A stretch of 15,183 bases of DNA from JBDTMC01 sp039934475 (GCA_039934475.1 JBDTMC010000155.1:1-15183), one strand, 5' to 3'. Shown: positions 1-7,316, counted from the stretch's first letter. Translations and numbers: made by a program. The notes: generated from the sequence alone by a model not told the origin.

Positions 1-286
1 TGATCGCGACGGCGTTCTCCCACGTCAGCGCTTTTCGCCGGAACTCCTCGCCACTGATATTGCCGCGAAACCCGAGATTGAACTTATAGGCGAACCCCGT
101 GTCCGGGCCAAAACTCTTCACGATGTTAGTAATCGCGCCGTTCACACCGGTGATGATAGAGCCCACCGCAATCACGCAACCCGTCCCGATGATCACGCCC
201 AGCACGGTGAGGATACTCCTCATCTTGTGCTCGCGTATGGTACCGAATGCCATGCCCGCCGCGGAACGCATCTCGATGAGCTTCAT
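1..286 (-). CDS. MacB/FtsX-type ABC transporter permease, N-terminal part (cut by window edge)
   Basis: Only the first 95 codons are in the window; the gene runs off the left edge. The protein starts MKLIEMRSAAGMAFGTIREH and then has a hydrophobic helix (about residues 25-45, with ILTVLGVIIGTGCVIAVGSI), the standard opening of MacB_PCD permeases that work with an MacB-like ATPase in lipoprotein, peptide or drug export or in envelope stress. The start ATG at 286-284 overlaps the stop of the upstream permease (ATGA, 286-283) and is preceded by GAGG at 8-base spacing, so the two are almost certainly translated together. Two different permeases in tandem suggest a heteromeric transporter. No ATPase subunit is visible here; it may lie beyond the left edge. 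The substrate cannot be predicted. Confidence 0.88.
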   Translation of the reverse strand, partial: MKLIEMRSAAGMAFGTIREHKMRSILTVLGVIIGTGCVIAVGSIITGVNGAITNIVKSFGPDTGFAYKFNLGFRGNISGEEFRRKALTWENAVAI

Positions 287-1569
287 TTTTCAAACCTCAA
301 CGCTTCGATTGGGTCGAGCGCGGCTGCACGCCTCGCCGGGTACACACCAAAGAACAGACCAACCGCCGCCGACAAGCCCACGCCCAAGAAGATCGAGGAC
401 GCCGGCAGAACCATCGGAACCGGGGTGGTCTGCCTCACCACCAGCGCCACCAGCCACGCCAGCACCACGCCAAACAAGCCACCGCAGGCCGACAGCACCG
501 ACGATTCCACCAGAAACTGATTCAGCACGTCGGACCGCCGCGCGCCCACTGACTTGCGGATCCCGATCTCATGCGTACGCTCGGTTACCACCGCCAGCAT
601 GATGTTCATGATCACAACCCCGCCGACTACCATGAACACTGAGACAATGGCGATCGCAGTCGCCGCAATCACGCCCGTTAATTGGTTCCAGATCTCGACC
701 AATGAATCCGATGCGAAGATACCGAAATTGTCCTCTTCGCCCGGCCGCAAATGGCGATAGGCCCGCACCAGCATGCGAAGTTCATCCTGCGCCGCGTGGA
801 TCTGGCTCGGATCCAGCGCGATCGCGTCATAGCCGATCCCCTGGCGCGCCCCGAACATCTTGAAGTAAGTCTCAATCGGGATCCACACGAAGTTGTCGCG
901 GGACTGGCCGAATACGCTCCCCAATTTCTTCGAAGCGCCGATCACTTCGAACGGACGGCCCCCCAGGTAGATCGTCTTGCCCACTGGATCCTCGCCCAGG
1001 AAGAACTTCTCTCGCAGGTCGTTTCCGATCACAGCGACGGCCGCGCGCCGCCGGTTCTCGCTATCCGCAAAAAACCGTCCGGCATCGGTCTGCAAATTAG
1101 AAATGGCCGCCATGTTCGGCGTGTAGCCCTGCAACTGCACATCCTTCAACTGCTGCTCGCGATGCCGCACATTCACCGTGCGGTCCGACTCCATCCCGAG
1201 TTCCCCCGTATACTTCGCATGCGCCCGCAGAAAGTCATACTCTTCCCGCGTCAATTCGGGATTCTTCTTCAGCAGCTCTTGCAGTCTCTTCGGTTCTACA
1301 TCACCCAGAATCCCGATGCGCCGCACACGGAATCCGTTTGCACCCATATCCGACACTTGCTGCGCGATATAGACATCCATCCCGTGAATCACGCTCATCA
1401 CGGCGATCAGCGTAGTAGTGGCGAGGATGATCCCGAGTAGGGTGAGGAAGCTCCGCAGCTTGCTCGACCAGAGCGAAGTTAGCGCCGCTTTGACGGCTTC
1501 ACTAAACGCCGCCCGCCCGTGTTTATTTCGCCCGGCGGACGCGCCTGGCCCATTGGGGTTTGTAGCCAT
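283..1569 (-). CDS. MacB/FtsX-type ABC transporter permease
   Basis: A 428-residue inner-membrane permease. The order is a basic cytoplasmic N-terminus, TM1 (about 41-62), a periplasmic MacB_PCD domain (about 65-290), then three helices (about 299-326, 357-378 and 390-410) forming the FtsX domain. The family signature ERTHEIGIRKSVGARRSDVL (330-349) follows TM2, and the end reads VYPARRAAALDPIEALRFE, typical of the MacB permease C-terminus. It lacks the fused N-terminal ATPase of true MacB, so a separate ATPase is required. It is followed without gap by a second permease (4-base overlap) and preceded by a RES toxin gene 54 bases upstream on the same strand. The ATG at 1569 has no clear ribosome site, so a slightly different start is possible, although the residues before TM1 are compatible with it. 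Confidence 0.93.
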   Translation of the reverse strand: MATNPNGPGASAGRNKHGRAAFSEAVKAALTSLWSSKLRSFLTLLGIILATTTLIAVMSVIHGMDVYIAQQVSDMGANGFRVRRIGILGDVEPKRLQELLKKNPELTREEYDFLRAHAKYTGELGMESDRTVNVRHREQQLKDVQLQGYTPNMAAISNLQTDAGRFFADSENRRRAAVAVIGNDLREKFFLGEDPVGKTIYLGGRPFEVIGASKKLGSVFGQSRDNFVWIPIETYFKMFGARQGIGYDAIALDPSQIHAAQDELRMLVRAYRHLRPGEEDNFGIFASDSLVEIWNQLTGVIAATAIAIVSVFMVVGGVVIMNIMLAVVTERTHEIGIRKSVGARRSDVLNQFLVESSVLSACGGLFGVVLAWLVALVVRQTTPVPMVLPASSIFLGVGLSAAVGLFFGVYPARRAAALDPIEALRFEK

Positions 1570-1623
1570 GGGAGATTGCCTGCTATTCAGTGGATCACAA
1601 AGCAGCCCCAGCTTGCAGGCTCT

Positions 1624-2247
1624 TCAGGGGATCTGAATCGCCTGGATTTGGCCCGAAGAGTCAAGATACGCGTAGCTGACGGAATCGATTCCCGGCTGGA
1701 GGCGCTGAGGAAAGATCGCCAGTATTCGATGATAGGGCAGCCGGGCCGATAGTGAAAGGAAGCCCCGGACTCCCGGACACAGCGAAAACAATTGCTTACC
1801 AAACTCCTGAGTTGGTGCTAATCCGGTGGGACCGGTGACAGTGGTCGCGGCGCTTCGTTGTTGATAGCCGAGCCAATCTCCTGTCAACTCCTGCGCGTTC
1901 GTGTCGACTACTTTCGCCTCCGCAGGATCGCTGAGGTCTACAATCGCCGTGAGTTTGACCTGGACGGGCAGGCTAACCTTCGCACCCGTCGGATGTGGGA
2001 CGACTCCGCCCGGGGTCAGGGGAGATCCAAACAACGCTTGGGCTTCGAACATCCCCACGAGAGGGTTCTCGGCAAGGTAAAGTATTTCAAAACCTGGATT
2101 TGCCGCACTTGCAGCCGAAAATCGACTGGCAGTAGTTGTCGTGTGCGTTGTCAGGATCGCGCTGGAAAGAAACCGCGGATCGACAGTGCGATACCACGTG
2201 CCGGAATGGGGACTGCACTTGAGTTGGGAGGCGTTGGCCGCAATCAC
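1624..2247 (-). CDS. RES-domain toxin (RES/Xre-type toxin-antitoxin module 1)
   Basis: A 207-residue protein recognised as a RES domain. Visible landmarks are GTWYRTVDPRF (R20 after Y19), SRFSAAS, EILYLAENPLVGMFEAQ (Y57, E68) and GFLSLSARLPYHRILAIFP near the C-terminus (S167). Arg, Glu and Ser in this order are the residues that name the family. Characterised RES toxins (for example MbcT, and the Pseudomonas Res protein) degrade NAD+; that activity here is inferred from the family. It starts with GTG at 2247, overlapping the stop of the small antitoxin upstream (GTGA, 2247-2244), the usual antitoxin-first order with coupled translation. Compared with the second RES protein in this window, the sequence is clearly divergent, particularly around the first motif. 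The frame is open throughout, so the toxin may be functional. Confidence 0.85.
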   Translation of the reverse strand: MIAANASQLKCSPHSGTWYRTVDPRFLSSAILTTHTTTTASRFSAASAANPGFEILYLAENPLVGMFEAQALFGSPLTPGGVVPHPTGAKVSLPVQVKLTAIVDLSDPAEAKVVDTNAQELTGDWLGYQQRSAATTVTGPTGLAPTQEFGKQLFSLCPGVRGFLSLSARLPYHRILAIFPQRLQPGIDSVSYAYLDSSGQIQAIQIP

Positions 2248-2453
2248 GAGATCCCGATATACAAAATCGACTGAACAAGGTTACGAACAACCTCGTAGTC
2301 GCCTTCGGCCAGCCTCTCTTCGGGACTCTGTCCGCCCAGTAGTGCGTGCGGAGTAGTCAACCACGCATCGCCATTTGGCAATTCGTCACGGATCTCCTGA
2401 CGCAACGACGCGATCTGCGCTTGATCTACAGAGCTGTGATTGATCATGCCCAT
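2244..2453 (-). CDS. Minimal MbcA/ParS/Xre-type antitoxin of RES module 1
   Basis: About 69 residues from the ATG at 2453 (67 from the ATG at 2447). The frame stays open further upstream but that part lies inside the phhA coding end, so the short start is preferred. Residues 26-69 (GDAWLTTPHALLGGQSPEER, then EVVRNLVQSILYIG) match the toxin-binding domain of MbcA/ParS/Xre antitoxins (DUF2384-type): a Trp, then TP, then a GG-x-SP turn and a helix ending in G. There is no room for the helix-turn-helix that full-length Xre partners carry. The gene overlaps the RES toxin by 4 bases and starts 22 bases after phhA ends, so it could be read from the phhA promoter. It probably neutralises the toxin by capping its active site (family knowledge). 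Which ATG is used is unsettled; neither has a strong ribosome site. Confidence 0.8.
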   Translation of the reverse strand: MGMINHSSVDQAQIASLRQEIRDELPNGDAWLTTPHALLGGQSPEERLAEGDYEVVRNLVQSILYIGIS

Positions 2454-2475
2454 GTCTGATCTTAAGCGAAATTGC

Positions 2476-3402
2476 CTAATTTGGAAATGGCCCCGAATGC
2501 CCCAACCCCATAAAACTCCGCAGGTCCGCTTCATTCACTTCCGGCTCACCCGGCGCGACGTCATTCAACCGGCCGGCGCGCATCCACGCCTCCAACTCTC
2601 CCACTAGCTGAAATAAATGATCGAACGAGTCCACAACAAACAGCAGCGGCTGATAGTGGTCGATCTCAAAGCTCTGATTAACTACCCACTCTAACTGCAG
2701 CGGATACCGTTGCACCTGCGGCGACTCAATCGAATGCTCCAACTCCCCGTAGCTGCTCAACAACCCGCTCCCGTAGGCCTTCAACCCGTCCCGCCCGCGC
2801 ATCAATCCGAACTCCACCGTGAACCAGAAGAACCGTGCCATCGCCCGGATAATACTCCCCAACACATGGGCGCGCTCGCGGTCATCGCCAATCGACCTCG
2901 CCAGCTCTGCCGCCGTATGCGCGCAATCGCCGAACCGTACCAATGCCTCTGCAAACGCGCGATCCGTATGCATCGGCACATGCCCCGCCACGTCATGGAA
3001 GATATCCGGCTCAGGCAGATAGTCCAGCTTGTCCGCACGACGAATCGTAATGGTAGTCGGAAACTGCCTGTTGCGTAAGCAGTCGAAGAACACGAACGCC
3101 GGCACATACCCGCTCACCGCCTTAGCCTCAAAGCCCGTCAGCGGATGCAGGAACCGGTTCACATCCTCCAGCCGCGGGATGCGGTCCGCATCAAAGCACA
3201 AAGCGCTCACGCCACTCAGGAAATGCTCGTTCGCATACCGTTCCCACCGCGGCCGGATTCGCGCATACAACTTCCGCCATGCGTCGTGATTTTCTGCCGA
3301 ATAGAGCTCGTAAGGTTGCCGGATGAAGAGATCCCCATGCCGTCGGGCCTCCTCGATAAACGCAGCCTCCGTCGTCGTCAAGCCAGTGAGTTGTTCGACC
3401 AC
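2476..3402 (-). CDS. phhA: Phenylalanine 4-hydroxylase
   Basis: A 308-residue cytoplasmic non-haem iron enzyme converting phenylalanine to tyrosine with tetrahydropterin and O2. The aromatic amino acid hydroxylase signature PEPDIFHDVAGHVPMHTDRA (from residue 130) gives iron ligands H136 and H141, and FFWFTVEFGLMR supplies the third ligand E197. YGSGLLSSYGELEHS (210-224) is the conserved active-site loop. The H141-E197 spacing is 56 residues against about 40 in human and Pseudomonas enzymes, implying an insertion of roughly 15 residues (around 160-185). There is no N-terminal regulatory ACT domain, as in other bacterial enzymes. The start is GTG at 3402 behind a strong GGGAGGG. It is divergent from hmgA, sharing a palindromic control region, and is followed on its strand by the RES antitoxin 22 bases away. 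The role is feeding phenylalanine into the tyrosine/homogentisate route. Confidence 0.95.
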   Translation of the reverse strand: MVEQLTGLTTTEAAFIEEARRHGDLFIRQPYELYSAENHDAWRKLYARIRPRWERYANEHFLSGVSALCFDADRIPRLEDVNRFLHPLTGFEAKAVSGYVPAFVFFDCLRNRQFPTTITIRRADKLDYLPEPDIFHDVAGHVPMHTDRAFAEALVRFGDCAHTAAELARSIGDDRERAHVLGSIIRAMARFFWFTVEFGLMRGRDGLKAYGSGLLSSYGELEHSIESPQVQRYPLQLEWVVNQSFEIDHYQPLLFVVDSFDHLFQLVGELEAWMRAGRLNDVAPGEPEVNEADLRSFMGLGHSGPFPN

Positions 3403-3437
3403 ACGCCCTCCCAGATCCGGGCTTTCCAGCTGCTTAT

Positions 3438-3468
3438 ATTATGACACCACATCAATGTGGTGTTGCAA
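3438..3468 (-). promoter_or_regulatory. Candidate phhA promoter
   Basis: On the minus strand, TTGCAA (3468-3463) and CATAAT (3443-3438) are separated by 19 bases. Predicted transcription start near 3431 gives a leader of about 29 bases carrying GGGAGGG just before the GTG. The whole -35 to -10 spacer is occupied by the palindrome at 3444-3463 (one base of overlap with the -35), so a protein bound there would block this promoter. The 19-base spacer is longer than optimal. Read by eye, not tested. Confidence 0.45.
3444..3463. promoter_or_regulatory. Perfect inverted repeat, likely operator of the phhA/hmgA divergon
   Basis: Two exact 9-base arms, ACACCACAT (3444-3452) and ATGTGGTGT (3455-3463), flank a 2-base CA centre. 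The site lies between divergent phhA and hmgA, within the apparent phhA promoter spacer and directly beside the -35 hexamer of the hmgA promoter. This size and symmetry fit a dimeric repressor such as MarR, GntR, TetR or IclR types; which one cannot be told, and no regulator gene is next to it. It is too close-centred and has no T-run, so a terminator is unlikely. Confidence 0.6.
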
Positions 3469-3492
3469 GTAAAACATCATCCGCGCCATAAT
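3463..3492 (+). promoter_or_regulatory. Candidate hmgA promoter
   Basis: TTGCAA (3463-3468) and CATAAT (3487-3492) are 18 bases apart. TTGCAA is its own reverse complement, so the same hexamer can act as the -35 of the phhA promoter on the other strand. Predicted start near 3499, leaving a leader of about 27 bases with GAAAGGA before the hmgA ATG. Confidence 0.5.
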
Positions 3493-3525
3493 ATTTCAGG
3501 ACCATTCTGGGAAAGGACCTACTCC

Positions 3526-4644
3526 ATGTACCCACTGCAAAAGGGCAAAGTCGCTCGCCAGGCCCACGTCGCCTTGCCCGAAGGCACTTATGAAGAAGAG
3601 CACGGCCGCAAAGGCTTCTACGGCAAAACCGCTCACCTCTACCACACCCACCCGCCTACCGGTTGGATCAAATTTGAAGGCAAGCTCCGCCCCCATTGCT
3701 TCGACCTCAATAACCTGAAACCCACCGATCAGGACGACCCGCGCGGCATGCCCGCGCCCTTCCTCGGCAACAGCGATGTCCGCCTTTCCGTCTCCCGCCG
3801 TTCCCACCCCATGCCCTTCTACTACCGCAACGCCGACGCCGACGAACTCCTCTTCGTCCACCGCGGCCAGGGCACCATCGAAACCGACTTCGGTCCGCTC
3901 ACGTTCGAGCGTGGCGACTACATCGTCCTCCCCCGCGCGGTCACCTATCGCATCGTTCCCGAAACCAGCGACAACTTCTTCCTCTTGATCGAATCGAAGT
4001 CCGAGTTCGAACAACCGGAGAAAGGTCTCCTCGGCCAGCACGCCCTCTATGACCCCGGCGTCATTCAAACACCCGAACCCGATGCCCATCCCAACGACAA
4101 CCAGGAATGGCAAGTCTGGATCAAGTGTGAGGATGAAATTTCCAAGGTCACCTACCCGTTCAACCCTCTTGATGTCGTCGGCTGGAAGGGCGACCTCACG
4201 GTCTGGAAGATCAACGTCCGCGACATCCGCCCCGTGATGAGCCATCTGGCCCACCTGCCCCCCAGCGCCCACACCACGTTTGTCACCCAAGGCGCCGTCG
4301 TCTGCAGCTTCCTGCCCCGTCCCCTGGAACAGGATCCTGAGGCGCTGAAAGTTCCCTTCTTCCACCGCAACACCGACTTCGACGAGTTCCTCTTCTACCA
4401 CGACGGCGACTTCTTCTCGAAGGACAACATTAAACCCGGCATGGCAACGCTGCACCCGCGCGGCATCCACCACGGGCCACACCCTAAGGCCCTGGCGAAT
4501 CAAGGCCGCAAGACCCACACCGACGAGTACGCCGTAATGCTCGACGGCCTCAACCCCATCCACGTCCTGCCTGCCGGCGAAGGTGTGGAATGGAAGGACT
4601 ACTGGATGAGCTGGATGGCCCCTGCCGCAGTGGAGAGCAAGTGA
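3526..4644 (+). CDS. hmgA: Homogentisate 1,2-dioxygenase (short bacterial cupin type)
   Basis: A 372-residue Fe(II) ring-cleaving dioxygenase converting homogentisate to maleylacetoacetate. The protein begins MYPLQKGKVARQAHVALPEG. It has two cupin-like halves: the first contains PFYYRNADADELLFVHRGQG (97-116) and the second PFFHRNTDFDEFLFYHDGDF (277-296) followed by LHPRGIHHGPHP (309-320). By comparison with human HGD, H280, E287 and H316 are the likely iron ligands. The ATG at 3526 is chosen because GAAAGGA lies 8 bases upstream; an ATG-less extension to 3457 would run through the promoter region. At 372 residues it is shorter than the roughly 430-440 of Pseudomonas or human enzymes, as in the compact bacterial group. 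It overlaps the next gene by 4 bases. It is divergent from phhA, consistent with aromatic amino acid breakdown. Confidence 0.9.
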   Translation: MYPLQKGKVARQAHVALPEGTYEEEHGRKGFYGKTAHLYHTHPPTGWIKFEGKLRPHCFDLNNLKPTDQDDPRGMPAPFLGNSDVRLSVSRRSHPMPFYYRNADADELLFVHRGQGTIETDFGPLTFERGDYIVLPRAVTYRIVPETSDNFFLLIESKSEFEQPEKGLLGQHALYDPGVIQTPEPDAHPNDNQEWQVWIKCEDEISKVTYPFNPLDVVGWKGDLTVWKINVRDIRPVMSHLAHLPPSAHTTFVTQGAVVCSFLPRPLEQDPEALKVPFFHRNTDFDEFLFYHDGDFFSKDNIKPGMATLHPRGIHHGPHPKALANQGRKTHTDEYAVMLDGLNPIHVLPAGEGVEWKDYWMSWMAPAAVESK

Positions 4645-5252
4645 TCGTCGATCCCAACGCCGAACAGCCGGTTAACATTTACAAGCTGCTGGTGGGCGTC
4701 ATCGTCCCGCGTCCCATCGCCTTCGTATCCACGTTGAACGCCGAAGGAGCGCGCAACCTCGCCCCCTTCAGCTTCTTCACCGCTATCAGCGCCAACCCGC
4801 CCGTCATCTGTTTCAGTCCGATGATCCGTTCCAGTGACGGCCAGCGCAAAGACACACTCCGCAACATCGAAGCCACCGGCGAGTTCGTCGTCAACACGGT
4901 CAGCGAGGACTTCGGCGAGCGTATGAACCGCTGCGCGCCGGAGTTCCCACCGGAAATCGACGAGTGGGTCGTCTCCGGCCTCACACCTGTCCCCAGCGAT
5001 CTGGTGAAGCCGCCGCGAGTGGCCGAAGCCCGCGTATCCATGGAGTGCAAGCTGCTGCAAGTGGTCCACGTCAGCGACCAGCCGTTGGGCGGCAGCATCG
5101 TGCTCGGAACCGTCCTGCGCTTCCACATCGCCGGCGACATCATCACCGATTTCAAAGTGGACCCTGATCAACTGCGAGCCATCGGCCGCATGGGCGGCCC
5201 CACCTACGTCCGCACAACTGACCGCTTCGATATGATTCGACCCAAGTCATGA
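4641..5252 (+). CDS. Flavin reductase-like (FMN-binding split-barrel) protein
   Basis: A 203-residue protein of the flavin reductase-like family (PF01613 type). The signature is VGVIVPRPIAFVSTLNAEGA followed by NLAPFSFFTAISANPPVICF, where the PR-P-A and N-APFS-F elements contact FMN in relatives. GTG at 4641 is the preferred start: it overlaps the hmgA stop (GTGA, 4641-4644) and follows GGAGAG at 4632-4637; an in-frame ATG at 4590 would extend 51 bases into hmgA. The stop overlaps the ATG of the next gene (ATGA, 5249-5252). Family members are flavin reductases, small oxygenase partners or FMN-binding proteins of unknown function. Its place in the homogentisate operon suggests a job in aromatic breakdown, but HmgA itself needs no reductase, so the substrate is unknown. 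Confidence 0.85.
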   Translation: MIVDPNAEQPVNIYKLLVGVIVPRPIAFVSTLNAEGARNLAPFSFFTAISANPPVICFSPMIRSSDGQRKDTLRNIEATGEFVVNTVSEDFGERMNRCAPEFPPEIDEWVVSGLTPVPSDLVKPPRVAEARVSMECKLLQVVHVSDQPLGGSIVLGTVLRFHIAGDIITDFKVDPDQLRAIGRMGGPTYVRTTDRFDMIRPKS

Positions 5253-7057
5253 CCTGGATCTGGCAGCCCACCGAAGAGTACGTCGAGCGCACCAACGTCT
5301 GGCGCTTCATGCAATCGCTCGGCTTCGACGATCGCGAAGCCTTCCTCCGCTGGTCGCGCGACCACAACGAGGAATTCTGGGACGCCATGCTGCGCGAAGC
5401 CAACGTCGAGTGGTACACGCCCTACACCCAAACCCTCGACACCAGCGCTGGCGTCGAATGGGCGAAGTGGTTCCTCGGCGGCCGGCTGAACATCGCCCAC
5501 AACTGCCTCGACCGCCACGCTGCGCGCGCCAATCCCGCCATCCTCTGGGAAGGCGAAAACGGACACACTCGCGCCCTCTCGTTTGAGGAGTTACGCCAAC
5601 TCACCAACCGCCTTGCCAACGCCATGAAGCGCATGGGTCTGGTGCAAGGGGACCGCATCGCGCTGGTCATGCCGATGGTTCCGGAGATCGTCGCCATCCT
5701 CTATGCGGCCTTCAAACTCGGCCTCATCGTGGTGCCCATCTTCTCCGGGTTCGGAGCGCACGCCATCGCCACGCGACTCGAAGACAGCGGCGCCAAACTC
5801 GTCTTCACTGCCGAATCCATCGAACGCCGCGGCAAGCGGATTCCAATTGCGGAAAAGGTGACCACGTCCGCCCGCAAGATCCTCATCTCCGAGTGGGACA
5901 CGCTCCTCGCCAACGAATCGCCGGAGTGCGAAACACTCTCACTCGACTCAGAAACTCCCTGCCTGCTGCTCTACACCTCCGGCACCACCGGCAAACCCAA
6001 GGGCTGCGTCCACACCCACGCCGGAGCCCTCGCGCAAATGTCCAAGGAGATCTGGCTCGCCTTCGATCACAAACCGCAAGACCGCTTCTTCTGGCTCTCC
6101 GACATCGGTTGGATGATGGGACCCTGGACGATCATCGGCAACCACAACTTCGGCGGCACGATCTTCCTCTACGATGGAGCGCCCGACTACCCTCAACCCA
6201 CCCGTCTGTGGCAGATGATCGAACGCCACGGGATCACGACATTCGGGATCTCGCCCACCGCCATGCGCCTCCTCATGCGCCGCGGAGCCACCGCCGAATC
6301 CCATCCCATGCCCACGCTCCGCCTGCTCGGTTCCACTGGAGAACCCTGGGACGAAGTCAGCTACGAATGGTTTTTCGAACAGGCCGGCAAGCGCCGCTGC
6401 CCCATCATCAATATCAGCGGAGGCACGGAAATCGTCGGCTGTTTCCTCACGCCTCTACCCATCCAGCCGCTGAAGCCCTGCACGCTCGGCGGACCCGCCC
6501 CAGGCATGTGTACCGAAATCGTTGACGGCTACCTCGTCTGCACCAAGCCCGCCCCATCAATGACGCGAGGCTGCTGGAACAGTCCGCAGCGCTATCTCGA
6601 CACATATTGGTCCCGCTGGCCCGGCTACTGGGATCACGGAGACTGGGCCAGCATCGACGCCGACGGCTGTTGGTTCCTCCACGGCCGTGCCGACGAAAGC
6701 ATGAACATCGCCGGCCGCAAAGTCGGTCCCGCCGAAGTAGAAGAAGCGTTGATGCAGCACCCCGCCGTCGGCGAAGCCGCCGTCATCGGAGTCCCCGACG
6801 AAATCAAAGGCGAGACGATCGTAGCCTTCGTCGTCCTCCGCGCCGAAGCCACAGAACCCGAACTTGCGGCACATCTGGTGGAGTTCCTAGGCCCCACCTT
6901 CCGCCCCCAAGCTATTCGAGCTGTCCAAGAACTCCCCAAAACCCAAAGCGGCAAAGTCGTCCGCCGCCTCATCCGCCTGCAATATTTAGGCGAAGCCCTA
7001 GGCGACACCTCGACGGTAGAAAATCCCGCCACGCTAGACGACTTCCGTGTCTGTTGA
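5249..7057 (+). CDS. AMP-forming acyl-CoA synthetase (acetyl/acetoacetyl-CoA synthetase-like)
   Basis: A 602-residue ANL-superfamily ligase that would activate a carboxylic acid via an acyl-AMP to acyl-CoA. Visible parts are an ACAS-like N-terminal cap (about 1-95), the phosphate loop YTSGTTGKPKG (242-252), FFWLSDIGWMMGPWTIIG, the adenine-binding region with ISGGTEIVG, YWDHGDWASIDADGCWFLHG with the ribose-binding Asp, GRADESMNIAGRKVGPAEVE at the hinge, and the catalytic lysine K569 in PKTQSGKVVRR. The protein most resembles short-chain (acetyl, propionyl, acetoacetyl) synthetases rather than long-chain or aryl ones. Because it is translationally coupled to hmgA through the flavin reductase-like gene, acetoacetate, the end product of homogentisate breakdown, is an attractive substrate; this is inference. 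Fumarylacetoacetase and maleylacetoacetate isomerase genes are not in the window. Confidence 0.88.
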   Translation: MTWIWQPTEEYVERTNVWRFMQSLGFDDREAFLRWSRDHNEEFWDAMLREANVEWYTPYTQTLDTSAGVEWAKWFLGGRLNIAHNCLDRHAARANPAILWEGENGHTRALSFEELRQLTNRLANAMKRMGLVQGDRIALVMPMVPEIVAILYAAFKLGLIVVPIFSGFGAHAIATRLEDSGAKLVFTAESIERRGKRIPIAEKVTTSARKILISEWDTLLANESPECETLSLDSETPCLLLYTSGTTGKPKGCVHTHAGALAQMSKEIWLAFDHKPQDRFFWLSDIGWMMGPWTIIGNHNFGGTIFLYDGAPDYPQPTRLWQMIERHGITTFGISPTAMRLLMRRGATAESHPMPTLRLLGSTGEPWDEVSYEWFFEQAGKRRCPIINISGGTEIVGCFLTPLPIQPLKPCTLGGPAPGMCTEIVDGYLVCTKPAPSMTRGCWNSPQRYLDTYWSRWPGYWDHGDWASIDADGCWFLHGRADESMNIAGRKVGPAEVEEALMQHPAVGEAAVIGVPDEIKGETIVAFVVLRAEATEPELAAHLVEFLGPTFRPQAIRAVQELPKTQSGKVVRRLIRLQYLGEALGDTSTVENPATLDDFRVC

Positions 7058-7072
7058 CGCGCGCGAAACCGT

Positions 7073-7294
7073 ATGAAAACCCCTAAGCAACTCACTCAAT
7101 TCGAAGACGAAGACGAAGAGCGTGAGTTTTGGTCCAAAAACGAATCCACCGAGTTCATTGACTGGGATTCCGCGATACGAACCCGCTTCCCAGAACTGAA
7201 ACGGACTTCGCGCCCGGCGGCGGCTGAGTCTATAGACCACGAGCGTCTTATCCAGGCAGGGGACGGGCAACCGCCACCAACGACGAATGAATAA
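7073..7294 (+). pseudogene. Truncated CopG/BrnA-like antitoxin without its DNA-binding half
   Basis: A 73-residue reading frame. Residues 1-43, with FEDEDEEREFWSKNESTEFI then DWDSAIRTRFPELK, closely follow the N-terminal half of the CopG-type antitoxin family whose members read EREFWE-HDSTDYIDW-KA--V-FPNLKPS. In intact members this is followed by a ribbon-helix-helix starting ISLRLP; here the sequence turns into RPAAAESIDHERLIQAGDGQ and stops, and no other frame supplies the missing part. No BrnT/HigB-like toxin precedes it; the gene begins 16 bases after the acyl-CoA synthetase stop with no clear ribosome site. It is best read as a degraded orphan antitoxin, though a small expressed protein cannot be excluded. 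Confidence 0.55.
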
Positions 7295-7316
7295 TCCGGA
7301 ACCGGCACTTGGTTCC

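Noticed and set aside
751..1440. 229-codon open frame antisense to the permease
   Set aside because: The opposite strand has clear MacB/FtsX signatures; this frame has none.
1578..1620. GCCTGC/GCAGGC inverted repeat between RES toxin and permease, as a terminator
   Set aside because: Arms of only 6 bases with a 31-base loop and no T-run.
3457..3525. N-terminal extension of hmgA
   Set aside because: It would run through the -10 region and the operator edge; the ATG at 3526 has a good ribosome site.
3496..4563. 355-codon open frame antisense to hmgA
   Set aside because: It mirrors the strong C-ending codon choice of hmgA; its Val/Gly/Glu-rich product has no recognisable domain and the sense gene is certain.
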